Notes: a model not told the origin generated them from the letters alone. DNA of 64,000 nucleotides from Spirosoma oryzicola (GCF_021233055.1 NZ_CP089538.1:353501-417500), one strand, 5' to 3'. Shown: positions 43,963 to 53,567, counted from the first letter of the stretch. A program made the numbers and translations.

Positions 43963-46900
43963 ATGCATACGTCTACAACAAAAGCACTGTTTCATATTCT
44001 GTTGGCTGGCACTTTGGCTTGGCCCGCCTTTGCGCAGACGCCCGTACCAACGCCTAAATTCGCCTTCGCCGAACCAAGTCTTTCGCCCGATGGCTCAGAG
44101 ATCGCGTTTGTGTCGGGTGGCGACATCTGGACCGTTCCTGCAAATGGTGGAGAGGCCCGTTTACTGGTTTCTCATCCTGATAATGAGTCGCGTCCGCTCT
44201 ATTCGCCGGATGGAAAATACCTGGCATTTGTATCGTCGCGGACGGGCAATGGGGATGTTTATCTGTTGACGCTGGAAACCGGAGCCATCAAACGACTCAC
44301 GTACGACGATGGCGCGGAAGTGCTTACCGCCTGGTCGCGGGATGGGAAGATGGTCTACTTTCAGTCAACAAGCCGCGATATTGCCGGAATGAACGACATG
44401 TACCGCGTGCCGGTTACGGGTGGTACCCCAATGGCGATTACGGCTGATCGTTACGCCAACGAATTTTACGGCACACCTTCCCCGGATGGCAAAACGCTGG
44501 CGTTTTCGGCGCGGGGCATCGCGTCGAACCAATGGTGGCGTAAAGGACACAGTCACCTCGATGAAGCCGAAATCTGGCTCTACCATAGCGATGCGAAAAA
44601 AGCAGGAACTGCGTACGAACGACTGACGGAAAGCGGAGCGAAAGAGTTATGGCCGATGTGGAGCCAGGACGGTAAAACGCTTTTTTACGTATCGGATCGG
44701 AATCAGGGCCAGAATCTATGGACATTGCCGATTGATGGTAAGCCTGCTATGCTGACAAACTTTACCAGCGGTCGGGTACTGTGGCCGTCGATCAGCTATG
44801 ATGGTAAGGCTATTGTCTTTGAACGCGATTTTCAGTTGTGGAAATACGATATCGCTAGTCGGCAGGCGACACCGATTGCCATCCGGCTGCGGGGCGTTGC
44901 CGCTAGTCCGGCAGTTGAACACCTGAAGCTAACAAATCAATTCCGTGAGCTGACTTTGTCGCCAGATGGTAAGAAAGTTGCTTTCGTTGCGCATGGTGAC
45001 GTGTTTGCAGCATCGACCAAAGAAGGGGGCGACGCAACGCGGATTAGTCACAGTGCCGCGAATGAATCGCAACCAGTCTGGACACCCAACAGTCGTAGTT
45101 TGGTCTATGTCTCCACGCGCGACGGGGTAGCCCATTTGTATCGCTATGATTTCTCGACGCGTGACGAAACGCGTCTGACGGATGGTACGCTGGACGATGG
45201 TTCACCCGTGTTTTCACCCGATGGTAAATCGCTGGCTTTTGTTCGGAATGGGCAGGAATTGCGGGTGGTGGATCTTACCACAAAAAAGGATCGTCTGCTT
45301 AAGAAAGCGTATCTGGGCCGTCCGCCATTCGGCGCTAATGGAAGTGTTGTCTGGTCGCCGGATGGTAAATGGATTGCGTTTGCATCGTACGGTGCCAAAA
45401 CGTTTCGGAATATTTCGGTTATCCCGGCAGCCGGTGGCGAGAGTAAGCCAATCAGCTTTCTGGCGAATACATTCGGCGGTAATGTAAGCTGGAGTCCTGA
45501 TGGAAAATACATTCTGTTCGGTACAACCCAGCGGACCGAGACGGCCCAGATTGCCCGCGTTGACCTGGTTCCCCGTTCGCCTAAATTCCGGGAGGATCAG
45601 TTCCGTGATTTGTTTAACGAAGAAGTGCCCAAGACGCTGAAGCCAGCGCCGACGAGTCCAGCAATTGCCAAAACCCCTACGCGCGATACGACGGCCCTCG
45701 CTCTAGGCGATACCGCTAAATCGGGACGGGGCGGAGCAACCCGAATCGTTTTCGACGACATTCGCCAGCGGCTAAGCCTGTTGCCCGTAGGCGTAGACGT
45801 GGATGCCCATTCGATTAGTAAGGACGGCAAAACGCTGTTGCTGGTAGCTACCGTCGCTGGTCAACAAAACCTGTACACCTATTCACTCGATGAATTAGGG
45901 CGCGATCAGAGCGTAGCGCGTCAGCTAACCTCGACGCCCGGTAGCAAAAGCGGGGTACAATTCTCGCCCGATGGTAAGGAGGTATTTTATCTGGAACAGG
46001 GGAGAGTTCAATCCATTGCTTTAGACAAACGCGAACCCAAACCACTCGCTATAACCGCTGAAATGGACGTTGACTTTGGCGAAGAGAAAATTCAGGTGTT
46101 TCGGCAGGCGTGGGATATACAAAACAAAGGCTTTTACGATTCTACATTCCACGGTGTAGACTGGAAAGCCGTCCGGGCAGAATACGAATCGGTAGCGGCT
46201 GGTGCCCGTACGCCCGACGAACTACGTCGGCTGATTAGCTTAATGCTCGGCGAGTTGAACGCGTCACATTCGGGAATTTCGGCGCCCGCTGGCTCGGTGC
46301 AGACCACTACGGGACGGATCGGCCTGCGCTTTGACCGGGAGGAATACGAAAATAAGGGTAGGCTAAAAATTACGGAAGTCATTGCGCTGGGGCCGGCTGC
46401 CGTAGCTGGCTCAATCAAACCCGGTGATTATTTACTGGCCGTTGATGATACAAAAATTACCGCTTCAACTAACCTTGACCAGCTACTCGAGAACCAGATT
46501 AACCGACGTCTTGCGCTCACAATCGCTTCTTCTGCCGACGGAACCCCGCGTGAAGTGACGGTTCGGCCTGTTAACCTGACAACAGAAAAAGGATTGCTTT
46601 ACAAACAGTGGGTACAACAGCAGCGTCAGTACGTTGACAAGGTGAGTGGTGGGCGGCTGGGTTATGTGCACATGTACGATATGTCGGCTGAATCGTTGGC
46701 GCAGTTGAGCGTTGACCTTGATGCGGATAACCACGCCCGCGAAGGTGTCGTTGTTGACGTTCGAAATAACAACGGTGGTTTTGTCAATGCGTATGCGCTG
46801 GATGTCTTCACCCGGAAAGGTTATATGACGATGACTTCGCGCGGTTTACCATCGGCTCCGGCGCGGACGCAGTTGGGACAGCGGGCATTGGAAACACCAA

Positions 46901-47247
46901 CCATTCTAGTAACCAATCAACACTCGCTTTCTGATGCGGAGGACTTTACAGAAGGGTATCGAACGCTCAAAGTCGGCAAGGTCGTTGGCGAACCAACGGC
47001 AGGGTGGATCATTTACACATCAGCGGCTCAACTGATTGACGGGTCTAATCTACGGCTTCCTTTTTCAAAAATTACGGATAATGCCGGTAAGAACATGGAG
47101 TTGGCTCCCCGTCCAGTAGACATAGCCGTTGCTCGGCCAATCGGGGAGAGTTACACCGACAAAAACAGCCAGTTAGACGCTGCGGTCGCCGAATTGCTAA
47201 AAGAGCTAAATGAAGCAAAAGCTGCTAAATTGAGTACCGGAAAATGA
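43963..47247 (+). CDS. Secreted tricorn-type S41 protease
   Basis: A 1094-residue protein with a signal peptide (about 1-24, ending AFAQ). The N-terminal two thirds hold repeated SPDGK propeller blades (tricorn beta6/beta7-like), then a linker, a C1 helical region, a PDZ-like domain (about 815-870) and the S41 catalytic part. ASHSG near residue 767 (equivalent to tricorn Ser745-His746) and NQHSLSDAED near 985 (nucleophile Ser) are visible; the final acidic residue should be near 1050. I start at ATG 43963, one codon after a TTG. Acts in the periplasm on peptides. Confidence 0.92.
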   Translation: MHTSTTKALFHILLAGTLAWPAFAQTPVPTPKFAFAEPSLSPDGSEIAFVSGGDIWTVPANGGEARLLVSHPDNESRPLYSPDGKYLAFVSSRTGNGDVYLLTLETGAIKRLTYDDGAEVLTAWSRDGKMVYFQSTSRDIAGMNDMYRVPVTGGTPMAITADRYANEFYGTPSPDGKTLAFSARGIASNQWWRKGHSHLDEAEIWLYHSDAKKAGTAYERLTESGAKELWPMWSQDGKTLFYVSDRNQGQNLWTLPIDGKPAMLTNFTSGRVLWPSISYDGKAIVFERDFQLWKYDIASRQATPIAIRLRGVAASPAVEHLKLTNQFRELTLSPDGKKVAFVAHGDVFAASTKEGGDATRISHSAANESQPVWTPNSRSLVYVSTRDGVAHLYRYDFSTRDETRLTDGTLDDGSPVFSPDGKSLAFVRNGQELRVVDLTTKKDRLLKKAYLGRPPFGANGSVVWSPDGKWIAFASYGAKTFRNISVIPAAGGESKPISFLANTFGGNVSWSPDGKYILFGTTQRTETAQIARVDLVPRSPKFREDQFRDLFNEEVPKTLKPAPTSPAIAKTPTRDTTALALGDTAKSGRGGATRIVFDDIRQRLSLLPVGVDVDAHSISKDGKTLLLVATVAGQQNLYTYSLDELGRDQSVARQLTSTPGSKSGVQFSPDGKEVFYLEQGRVQSIALDKREPKPLAITAEMDVDFGEEKIQVFRQAWDIQNKGFYDSTFHGVDWKAVRAEYESVAAGARTPDELRRLISLMLGELNASHSGISAPAGSVQTTTGRIGLRFDREEYENKGRLKITEVIALGPAAVAGSIKPGDYLLAVDDTKITASTNLDQLLENQINRRLALTIASSADGTPREVTVRPVNLTTEKGLLYKQWVQQQRQYVDKVSGGRLGYVHMYDMSAESLAQLSVDLDADNHAREGVVVDVRNNNGGFVNAYALDVFTRKGYMTMTSRGLPSAPARTQLGQRALETPTILVTNQHSLSDAEDFTEGYRTLKVGKVVGEPTAGWIIYTSAAQLIDGSNLRLPFSKITDNAGKNMELAPRPVDIAVARPIGESYTDKNSQLDAAVAELLKELNEAKAAKLSTGK

Positions 47248-47248
47248 T

Positions 47249-47287
47249 ATAACAAGGGGAGCGGATTAATTCCGTTCCCCTTGTTAT
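47249..47287. terminator. Bidirectional terminator
   Basis: Arms 47249-47265 and 47271-47287 pair over 17 bases with one G-T pair and a five-base loop. It separates the convergent protease (stop 47247) and GNAT (stop 47284) genes and overlaps the GNAT stop. Confidence 0.75.
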
Positions 47288-47712
47288 TGATTAAATGTCA
47301 TCAGAAAGTAAGCCCCTTCGTTCGATTGGCCTCCAGCCTGAATGCGCCAGCCTTGTCGTTGGTAAAACTGGACGGCGTTCGTATTTTGTTGAAGGCATTT
47401 AAGCGAAGCTGGCCGACCGACTTGCGCTAAACTCTCATCAAGCAACGCTTTGCCGATACCTTTATGGTGAAAGTGGCAATCGACGAATAAGGTATGAATG
47501 AAGTTGTCGGGAGGCCACCACGACACAAAACCAATCGGTTTTTCGCCCACAACGGCTACTCGTATCTCTTCGTCTTGCGTTGCTGAATCGAAATCGCTGG
47601 AAGCGAACCGCGCCTTATCTAGCCACGTGAACGTCTGCGCGCGAGAATCTAAGTACAATTGCCGTAAACCGGGTAGGTACGCCGGTTGCATCGTGACAAT
47701 CTTCCAATCCAT
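47284..47712 (-). CDS. GNAT-family N-acetyltransferase
   Basis: A 142-residue GNAT enzyme. The acetyl-CoA-binding stretch around residues 88-103 (HHKGIGKALLDESLAQ) has the R/QxxGxG/A-type loop, followed by LKCLQQNTNAVQFYQRQGW near 105-123. The substrate cannot be read. The stop lies within the terminator shared with the protease gene. Start ATG 47712. Confidence 0.9.
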   Translation of the reverse strand: MDWKIVTMQPAYLPGLRQLYLDSRAQTFTWLDKARFASSDFDSATQDEEIRVAVVGEKPIGFVSWWPPDNFIHTLFVDCHFHHKGIGKALLDESLAQVGRPASLKCLQQNTNAVQFYQRQGWRIQAGGQSNEGAYFLMTFNQ

Positions 47713-47751
47713 CGGAACGCCGTTTGCTGGCTATAAGCTGTTTCTCTGAAT

Positions 47752-48252
47752 TTACTTCACCCGGCTAAATTCAAACAGGTTATTGAATACCCATTTGCCG
47801 TCTTTTTGCTGACCGCGCTGAATCACCAACTGATCGTTTGAGGGCTTTTCGTAGATAATACGAATAGAACCATCTTCTTTCTCGAATAGCGCGTTGTCTT
47901 TTTTTGCTTCGATAAAGGAGTAACGATCCTGCTTATCTTTTTCCTCCTGTCCGATCAGGCCCGGCTTGAAATGTTTGACCAGCGCTATGGGACCTTGTTC
48001 GGTCTGTTCGAAGATTAGCATTTCGTACATCGTCACTTTATCGTCCTTCATCATTCGAATAAAGCCGGTAAGGTTATCACCAGCCGGAGCTATCCATACC
48101 GCGTCAATCGGCCCGCCATTGAACGTTCCCCGCCAATGGCCTTCCAGAAAACGCATATCGGACAAAGAGCCTTTGGCAGCTTTGCTAGTTTGGGCGTACG
48201 AGGCAAAAGAGGTTGTAAAACAAAGAAGGAAAAGCCAGAAAAGCTTGTTCAT
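47752..48252 (-). CDS. Secreted DUF6265-like protein
   Basis: A 166-residue protein with a signal peptide (MNKLFWLFLLCFTTSFASYAQ). The core begins FLEGHWRGTFNGGPIDAVW near residues 35-53, typical of the DUF6265/lipocalin-like family in Bacteroidota. The family has no established role. The GNAT gene begins 39 bases downstream on the same strand, so they may be co-transcribed. Start ATG 48252. Confidence 0.8.
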   Translation of the reverse strand: MNKLFWLFLLCFTTSFASYAQTSKAAKGSLSDMRFLEGHWRGTFNGGPIDAVWIAPAGDNLTGFIRMMKDDKVTMYEMLIFEQTEQGPIALVKHFKPGLIGQEEKDKQDRYSFIEAKKDNALFEKEDGSIRIIYEKPSNDQLVIQRGQQKDGKWVFNNLFEFSRVK

Positions 48253-48441
48253 ACGAGTTAAGGAAGTTAGTGTAAAAATTGGGGTTGATAAAAAGGATTA
48301 TTGTGGTTAAGCTACCGTATCATCAGTAAAACGATGGTTCAGCAATAGTTTCTAACATTTCGTGTTTAGAAGAAAGCTATCCGGCATGATTCGTGATAGA
48401 AAATCTGAATTTATCCTACACTGATCGATAATTGATTCGCC

Positions 48442-48642
48442 ATGATCATGACATCAACTGACAGGCAAGAAATTGCTGATGAGATAAGAGCAAAAGTCGT
48501 TGAACTAGAAAATCTAATTGTTTTGGCAGAGTCGCTGGGGCTAACTATAAAGCTGACGGGGCGAACCGTTGCCAGCAGTATATTCCGTCCAGACACTACC
48601 CTATGCGTAGAGATTAACCATCACCATGTCCAGAAATACTAA
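48442..48642 (+). CDS. Small unknown protein with helical N-terminus
   Basis: A 66-residue protein starting at ATG 48442 (or ATG 48448). The N-terminal half is a probable amphipathic helix (RQEIADEIRAKVVELENLIV), the rest is beta-like. I do not recognise it. It converges with the zinc-ribbon gene and their ends overlap by four bases (48639-48642). Confidence 0.5.
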   Translation: MIMTSTDRQEIADEIRAKVVELENLIVLAESLGLTIKLTGRTVASSIFRPDTTLCVEINHHHVQKY

Positions 48643-48824
48643 AGTTTAATATTGAGGGTTTCCGATAGCGTAACAGCCATGTGCATACTGTCATCAACTA
48701 CGCCCACAACTGTACCGCAAGCCGTACATTGAACAAAATACAGTTGATAGACGCTGTTCTTGACCGAAGCGGGCTGAAGCTCGAACGATGTATGCTGACA
48801 ACGGGGGCACCTTGATTTAGCCAT
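48639..48824 (-). CDS. Small zinc-ribbon protein
   Basis: A 61-residue protein. The CPRC (Cys6, Cys9) and CTAC (Cys33, Cys36) pairs form a zinc ribbon of the rubredoxin-like type; the segment between them (SVYQLYFVQCTACGTVVGVV) is beta-rich. Such proteins often bind nucleic acid or RNA polymerase, but no role can be given. It starts at ATG 48824, just before the AT-rich gap. Confidence 0.65.
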   Translation of the reverse strand: MAKSRCPRCQHTSFELQPASVKNSVYQLYFVQCTACGTVVGVVDDSMHMAVTLSETLNIKL

Positions 48825-49559
48825 GATTTGAGCACCAATTGAGAAGGGCAGAGGTTTGCATAAAGGATAAAAATCTTTGTGACTAAATAGGAAATTTAGT
48901 ATGAAAACTATCTAGTTAGGATTAACCCTGTTCAAGTATAATCAAGGAAATGTTAAATGAAAATTTTAGCTATAACTATTATCTATAGGGTAATAGGATA
49001 CTCCTTAACAAATAAGCACACTTGTATAAAAATACATTAGTTAGTTAAAAATATATATATCAATAATAGTTTTTTATTACTACTAGTAATGCTGTAATTT
49101 ATTGTCTGTCAACAGGTAAAGTTAACTTAACCAGCTAATAGATATCCTCTTTACAAACGTATAAAAGTTACATAATATGTACCTTGAAACGTATCTTATA
49201 ACTGTCTTATGTTTGGTTAAATGATAAAATCGAGTAGCTGAAATTCAGGTAATTAACTCTTTATGACTCATATTCTATCAAAGGGCTATTTGTTCTAGAA
49301 GAAAATAATAGAAAATTATCTACGTAATAGAACGCAGCCAAATGTATGGTCTAACCAAAACGTATAAAAACAGGCTTGATAAAATAAGTTACTTAGTATA
49401 AATAGAAATGTGAATTAAAAAAGTTGACTGTACCACTCAATAAAAAAGCAGGATAAAGACACGTTTTTGTGTCTTTTATCCGGATATAAAAAAGATTGCT
49501 TTATTCTAAAACAGAGGCTACTTATTGGTATATTTCATACCCTATGTGCATCGAGCTCG
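48825..49559. other. AT-rich gene-free island of 735 bases
   Basis: The stretch from about 48900 to 49440 is visibly much richer in A and T than its surroundings (long runs of A/T, TATATATA near 49051). No ORF longer than about 30 codons is credible. It holds a terminator for gmhA (49451-49481), a possible rightward promoter (49184-49215) and direct copies of AACGTATAAAA near 49157 and 49358. No coding or RNA family is recognised. Confidence 0.7.
49451..49481 (-). terminator. Terminator of gmhA
   Basis: GGATAAAGACAC (49451-49462) pairs with GTGTCTTTTATCC (49469-49481) with one bulge; on the minus strand a T-run (TGCTTTTTTATT) follows. It lies 79 bases after the gmhA stop. Confidence 0.65.
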
Positions 49560-50138
49560 TTACTCACCAATTACTTGTTTCTCGATTAGAAGAATAAACA
49601 AGTGAATAATTTTGATGTGAATCTCCTGTATACGGTCGGCATAGCCAAAGTGAGGAACTCGTATCTCTACGTCTGCTTTTCCGGCAAGTTTACCGCCATC
49701 TTTTCCCGTCAGTAAGATAACGGACATTCCTTTTGAACGCGCGGCTTCGACTGCTCTGATAATGTTCGCTGAATTTCCGCTTGTACTAAGTCCTAACAGT
49801 ACGTCTCCTTCGTTGCCAAGTCCTTCGATGAAGCGTGAAAACACAAACTCGTACCCATAATCGTTGCTGACACAGGAAATGTGGCTTACGTCCGAAATGG
49901 CGATTGCAGCCAACGACCGACGGTCATTCCGATAACGTCCGGAAAGCTCTTCAGCAAAATGCATTGCGTCGCAGTGAGAGCCGCCATTCCCGCAGGAGAT
50001 TATTTTACCACCTTTTTTCAGGGATTCAGCCATCAGCCGGGCGGCTTGTTCGATAGCAGTAAGGTGATCAGGATTACTAAGAAATGTATCTAAGACGGAC
50101 TGGGCTTCGGCCAGTTCGTGGCGAATTATGTCAAGCAT
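49560..50138 (-). CDS. gmhA: Sedoheptulose 7-phosphate isomerase
   Basis: A 192-residue SIS-fold enzyme that converts sedoheptulose 7-phosphate to D-glycero-D-manno-heptose 7-phosphate, the first step of heptose synthesis for LPS and S-layer glycans. The signatures [21 protein letters not shown] (near residues 47-67) and [12 protein letters not shown] (near 114-125) are intact. It is upstream, on the minus strand, of a long AT-rich gap and follows the Wzi-like gene; no other heptose genes are adjacent. Start ATG 50138. Confidence 0.95.
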   Translation of the reverse strand: MLDIIRHELAEAQSVLDTFLSNPDHLTAIEQAARLMAESLKKGGKIISCGNGGSHCDAMHFAEELSGRYRNDRRSLAAIAISDVSHISCVSNDYGYEFVFSRFIEGLGNEGDVLLGLSTSGNSANIIRAVEAARSKGMSVILLTGKDGGKLAGKADVEIRVPHFGYADRIQEIHIKIIHLFILLIEKQVIGE

Positions 50139-50253
50139 TGAAAAGCAAGTTTGAATACTCGTCTGCTGCTATTTGTTGTTGATGGAAAGCAAACGATTGC
50201 CAAAGTTGGCTACTATCCGACGAAAACTCAAAAGTCGGTTCTAAAAACTAGCG

Positions 50254-52071
50254 TTAGAAAACCCAGTTCCGGTAAGGCAGATTCCAGCGCAACGCAAAAC
50301 TAGCTAGTTTATCTGTGTACGCTTCGGCTTCGTTCTGACTGTCTTTAAAGCGGTACAACAAGCGCCCCTCCAGAAAGATGTTATGACGGATCATATAGGA
50401 AGCGCGTACATCAGCGTAAGTAATGATGGTTTTACGACCCTGACCGATGTAGTTCCCTAAATCGCCAATTCGGGTATCATAGTTAAGCAAAATGTTGCCG
50501 CCATAGTTACGGCCTGGCTGGTCGGCTCCGTACATCATGACGCCGAAGATACCGTTGCCAGACCATTTGTTACGCTGATACCGAACGATACCCAGACCTT
50601 CCAGAAAGTTGGCACCGAGTGGGTGAGCCATCGGCTGGCTGTAATGCGCGTAGTTTCCTTGTCCGGCCGTCACATAAGGCGACGTTAGGTGAGAATACGT
50701 ATAAGGACGAGCCAAGTTCATTTCCGCCTGGATATCCAAATTCGGCACGTTGAACGCGTCGATGTATTTACCACCCAACTGGAAAGCAAACTTATTGGTC
50801 CAGTTCCCTTTACCCGACAACATGTCGCTTAGCCTGAACTCATCCAGCAGAAGTTGGCTGTACACCAGAAAGCGGGAAAGGAAATTAGCCTTAAGATCAA
50901 TCCCAATCATCGCGTTATCGGCGCTGCCCCGGTATGATTCAACGAAGCGGTAGAAAATGATTGGATTAAGGTAGTTTAGATCCAGCCGGTCTCGGCTGAA
51001 TACTTCGGCTTCAAAGACACCTAGATTGATCTGAGGAGTGATATTTACGCTGAGGTGGTGCATGGCTGCGAACTTCTGCTTGAACAGCGTACTGGCCGCT
51101 ACCGCATCCTGCGTATTTTGTAATTCGGTAAATAAGTTGGTATACTGAATCTTCTTGCCCAGTCGGGTCGTCAGCTTCAGGAAAAGGTAAGGCGCGCTAT
51201 TGTCCGAAAGAAGCAGTGAACGGAAGCCATTACCGAAGAAGTTACGGTCGTGGCCAAATTGCAAATTGATTATTTTTAGGACGTTGAGCGTAAAGTAACC
51301 ACGCGCCGAAATAAAGTCGGCTCCTCTCCGGATGAGATCAGGTCCGTTCTGGCTACGTACTTTTGTAAAACCTTCTCCAGGAGCAAATCCACCACCCGCT
51401 TCCGTCGCCTGGTAGAGCTGGCCATAATCGTTTATGTACTGCGGATAAATCGCCTGGTTGTCGGCAAAAAAGGTGTAAAAACCTACTTTCTTACCAATGG
51501 TACCCCGAATTTCAAGTCCACGCGTGTTGACAAACGGATTGCGTAGCGACTCGTCTGAGCTGGCAGCGTTGCCAGAAACCTGTTCTCCCCCGATACCAAA
51601 GTAAAAAACGGGGTTTACGTGCAAGTCAAAGTCAGGGGTTTGCAGACTATAGAAGTCCGCTTTTTTGTGATAGAAAGGCTTGAGAAACGATACCGTTTGA
51701 CCCAAGGGTCTTTCGCTGTCACCGGGGGACGGGGGTGGGAGCAGATGCTTCGTGAATGGATCACGAACGAGTGAATCCGCCGTGGAGCGAACCCATTCCC
51801 AACTGTCGTCCTGTAAATAATTGAAGTTGAAGTAATCCGTATCCGAAAAACCCCGGCCTGGTTTGGCCAGCAAGCTATCCGTGAGCTGAATAACGCTTTG
51901 CCGGTTGTAGGGTTTCACAGAACTATGGAAGCCATCGGCCCAGTGGCCCTGTCTGATCTCCAATCGGTCGATTAAGTGGTAGTAGTCCGTGTTTAAGGGC
52001 ACAAATGGACTTTGTGACCAGCCAGAAAATGATATTACTAGAAATAAGAAAACGTAAAGAAAACGCTGCAT
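50254..52071 (-). CDS. Outer-membrane beta-barrel protein of the capsule-assembly Wzi type
   Basis: A 605-residue protein with a signal peptide (MQRFLYVFLFLVISFSGWSQ) from ATG 52071; 13 residues upstream are non-credible. Sequence features of the Wzi-like barrel are GFGHD-like QFGHDRNFFGNGFRSLLLSD near residues 270-290, alternating beta strands throughout, and the C-terminal aromatic residue (Phe605) of outer-membrane proteins. Wzi helps hold capsular polysaccharide at the cell surface. It is next to gmhA, so both may serve cell-surface glycans, but the link is inference. Confidence 0.7.
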   Translation of the reverse strand: MQRFLYVFLFLVISFSGWSQSPFVPLNTDYYHLIDRLEIRQGHWADGFHSSVKPYNRQSVIQLTDSLLAKPGRGFSDTDYFNFNYLQDDSWEWVRSTADSLVRDPFTKHLLPPPSPGDSERPLGQTVSFLKPFYHKKADFYSLQTPDFDLHVNPVFYFGIGGEQVSGNAASSDESLRNPFVNTRGLEIRGTIGKKVGFYTFFADNQAIYPQYINDYGQLYQATEAGGGFAPGEGFTKVRSQNGPDLIRRGADFISARGYFTLNVLKIINLQFGHDRNFFGNGFRSLLLSDNSAPYLFLKLTTRLGKKIQYTNLFTELQNTQDAVAASTLFKQKFAAMHHLSVNITPQINLGVFEAEVFSRDRLDLNYLNPIIFYRFVESYRGSADNAMIGIDLKANFLSRFLVYSQLLLDEFRLSDMLSGKGNWTNKFAFQLGGKYIDAFNVPNLDIQAEMNLARPYTYSHLTSPYVTAGQGNYAHYSQPMAHPLGANFLEGLGIVRYQRNKWSGNGIFGVMMYGADQPGRNYGGNILLNYDTRIGDLGNYIGQGRKTIITYADVRASYMIRHNIFLEGRLLYRFKDSQNEAEAYTDKLASFALRWNLPYRNWVF

Positions 52072-52202
52072 ACAAGTTACAAGATTGCTCACTCCACTCC
52101 GTTCATCCACTCAATTTGCCTTATCTGAGCGACAAATTAGGCATTTGGTTTGGATATACGCCAGTCATCGGGCTAATTTACGGGGAAAGATAACCGTAAT
52201 CT

Positions 52203-52850
52203 ATGTTTGTTTTTGCGCAACAGCCCTCGCTGGCTAATCAATTCGTAGCTGAACTTCGCGATGTATCGATTCAGAAAGACCGTTTACGTTTTCGACGGAA
52301 TCTCGAACGAATTGGTGAGTTGATGGCTTATGAAATCTCAAAAACGTTACCTTATCACAATGTATCGGTACCAACACCACTCGGTATAGCCGATACACAA
52401 CTGCTTAGGCAACAGCCAGTTCTGGCGACGATCTTACGTGCGGGGTTACCTTTTCACCAGGGGTTCGCCAATTATTTCGATCAGGCTGAGAACGCTTTTG
52501 CCGGAGCGTACAGGGGGTACAGCGCCAGTGAAAGTGACGAGTTTGAGATTGCGATGGATTATATCGTCGGACCAGATTTAAGCGGGAAAACACTGATCCT
52601 TAGTGACCCGATGCTGGCCACGGGCCGTTCGCTAGAAAAAGTATATCACGCGATGCTTCGCTACGGAATTCCGGCGCAAACCCATATTGCCGCTGTTATC
52701 GCCAGTCCAGAAGGTATTCGGTATGTCCAACGGCAATTACCGCAATGCCATTTGTGGCTGGGAGCTATAGATGATCACCTGAATGAGCATTCGTACATTG
52801 TCCCCGGACTCGGCGACGCTGGCGATCTCTCGTACGGCGCGAAAGTTTAA
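52203..52850 (+). CDS. upp: Uracil phosphoribosyltransferase
   Basis: A 215-residue enzyme making UMP from uracil and PRPP. The PRPP loop DPMLATGRSL (near residues 136-145) and the uracil-binding YIVPGLGDAGDLSYG (near 197-211) are fully conserved. Start ATG 52203. A TATGTTTG sequence spans the start codon, but this is probably coincidence. It is divergent from the Wzi-like gene and converges with lolA. Confidence 0.97.
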   Translation: MFVFAQQPSLANQFVAELRDVSIQKDRLRFRRNLERIGELMAYEISKTLPYHNVSVPTPLGIADTQLLRQQPVLATILRAGLPFHQGFANYFDQAENAFAGAYRGYSASESDEFEIAMDYIVGPDLSGKTLILSDPMLATGRSLEKVYHAMLRYGIPAQTHIAAVIASPEGIRYVQRQLPQCHLWLGAIDDHLNEHSYIVPGLGDAGDLSYGAKV

Positions 52851-52860
52851 AACAGCGTGT

Positions 52861-52913
52861 ATGACTACGGGGTGCGGTCAACTCTCGAGTAGTCGATCAC
52901 ACCCCGTAGTCAT
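52861..52913. terminator. Bidirectional terminator between upp and lolA
   Basis: Perfect 14-base arms (52861-52874 and 52900-52913) around ATGACTACGGGGTG, with further imperfect pairing inside. A short T-run follows on the plus strand. Confidence 0.75.
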
Positions 52914-52925
52914 AAGTTTTATTAA

Positions 52926-53567
52926 TTACCGTAAATCAACAACTTCGACGCCTGGGTATTTCGACTTGTCAAAGACAAAATGCGTGTCGGGTACGTTGAC
53001 GTTCGGGGTAAATTTGGTGATCGTGTACGAAGTACGCTTCCCGTCTTTGTTAATAATCAGCCAGTTCCGAACGGATTTGTCAGCTTTATCTACCGAAATC
53101 TGGACGGTTGCTATAGGACTTTTCTGACGGTTCGGGGTCAATTCGATAACTTCGAGCGTACGACCTCCCTGTTTTTGCTCCTTCAAAAAGCGATAATCGA
53201 ACCCGCGTTTGTAGATCGTATAGATCTGAGTCGGGTTTAGTTCACCGTTTGCTGCTGCTTCGTAGTCCTGAACGTTTACTTCGTTAGACTCTTTGACATA
53301 GGTAGACATTGTTTGCCCATCTGAGTAAACTTCCTGCCCTCCCAATTTTAAGCGAAACTTCGGACCCTTAACGGCTAGATCTCCTTTGAATGAGTCGTTG
53401 GCCCCCGCTCCAGCGCTGGCATAAGTAAAAGCGGCCTGGTAGGATTTCAGTGCCTGATATTGTTTACTCATTGCGTCCAGAATGGTCTTTGCCCGCTTAT
53501 CTTTCTGAGCTGCGGCAGGTAGTGACAGCACTAACGCTATGCTCAGTATCCATGCTACTTTTTTCAT
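52926..53567 (-). CDS. lolA: LolA-like outer-membrane lipoprotein carrier
   Basis: A 213-residue periplasmic protein with a signal peptide (MKKVAWILSIALVLSLPAAAQ). The fold is the LolA half-barrel: SYQAAFTYA near residues 42-50, FKGDLAVKGPKFRLKLGGQEVYSDGQTMSTYVKE near 60-93, and ATVQISVDKADKSVRNWLI near 148-166. It shuttles lipoproteins from the inner to the outer membrane. Its position 127 bases downstream of ftsK parallels the ftsK-lolA order in other phyla. Confidence 0.88.
   Translation of the reverse strand: MKKVAWILSIALVLSLPAAAQKDKRAKTILDAMSKQYQALKSYQAAFTYASAGAGANDSFKGDLAVKGPKFRLKLGGQEVYSDGQTMSTYVKESNEVNVQDYEAAANGELNPTQIYTIYKRGFDYRFLKEQKQGGRTLEVIELTPNRQKSPIATVQISVDKADKSVRNWLIINKDGKRTSYTITKFTPNVNVPDTHFVFDKSKYPGVEVVDLR

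Noticed and set aside
52202..52209. TATGTTTG as the upp promoter
   Set aside because: It spans the start codon, so a transcript from it would lack the ATG.
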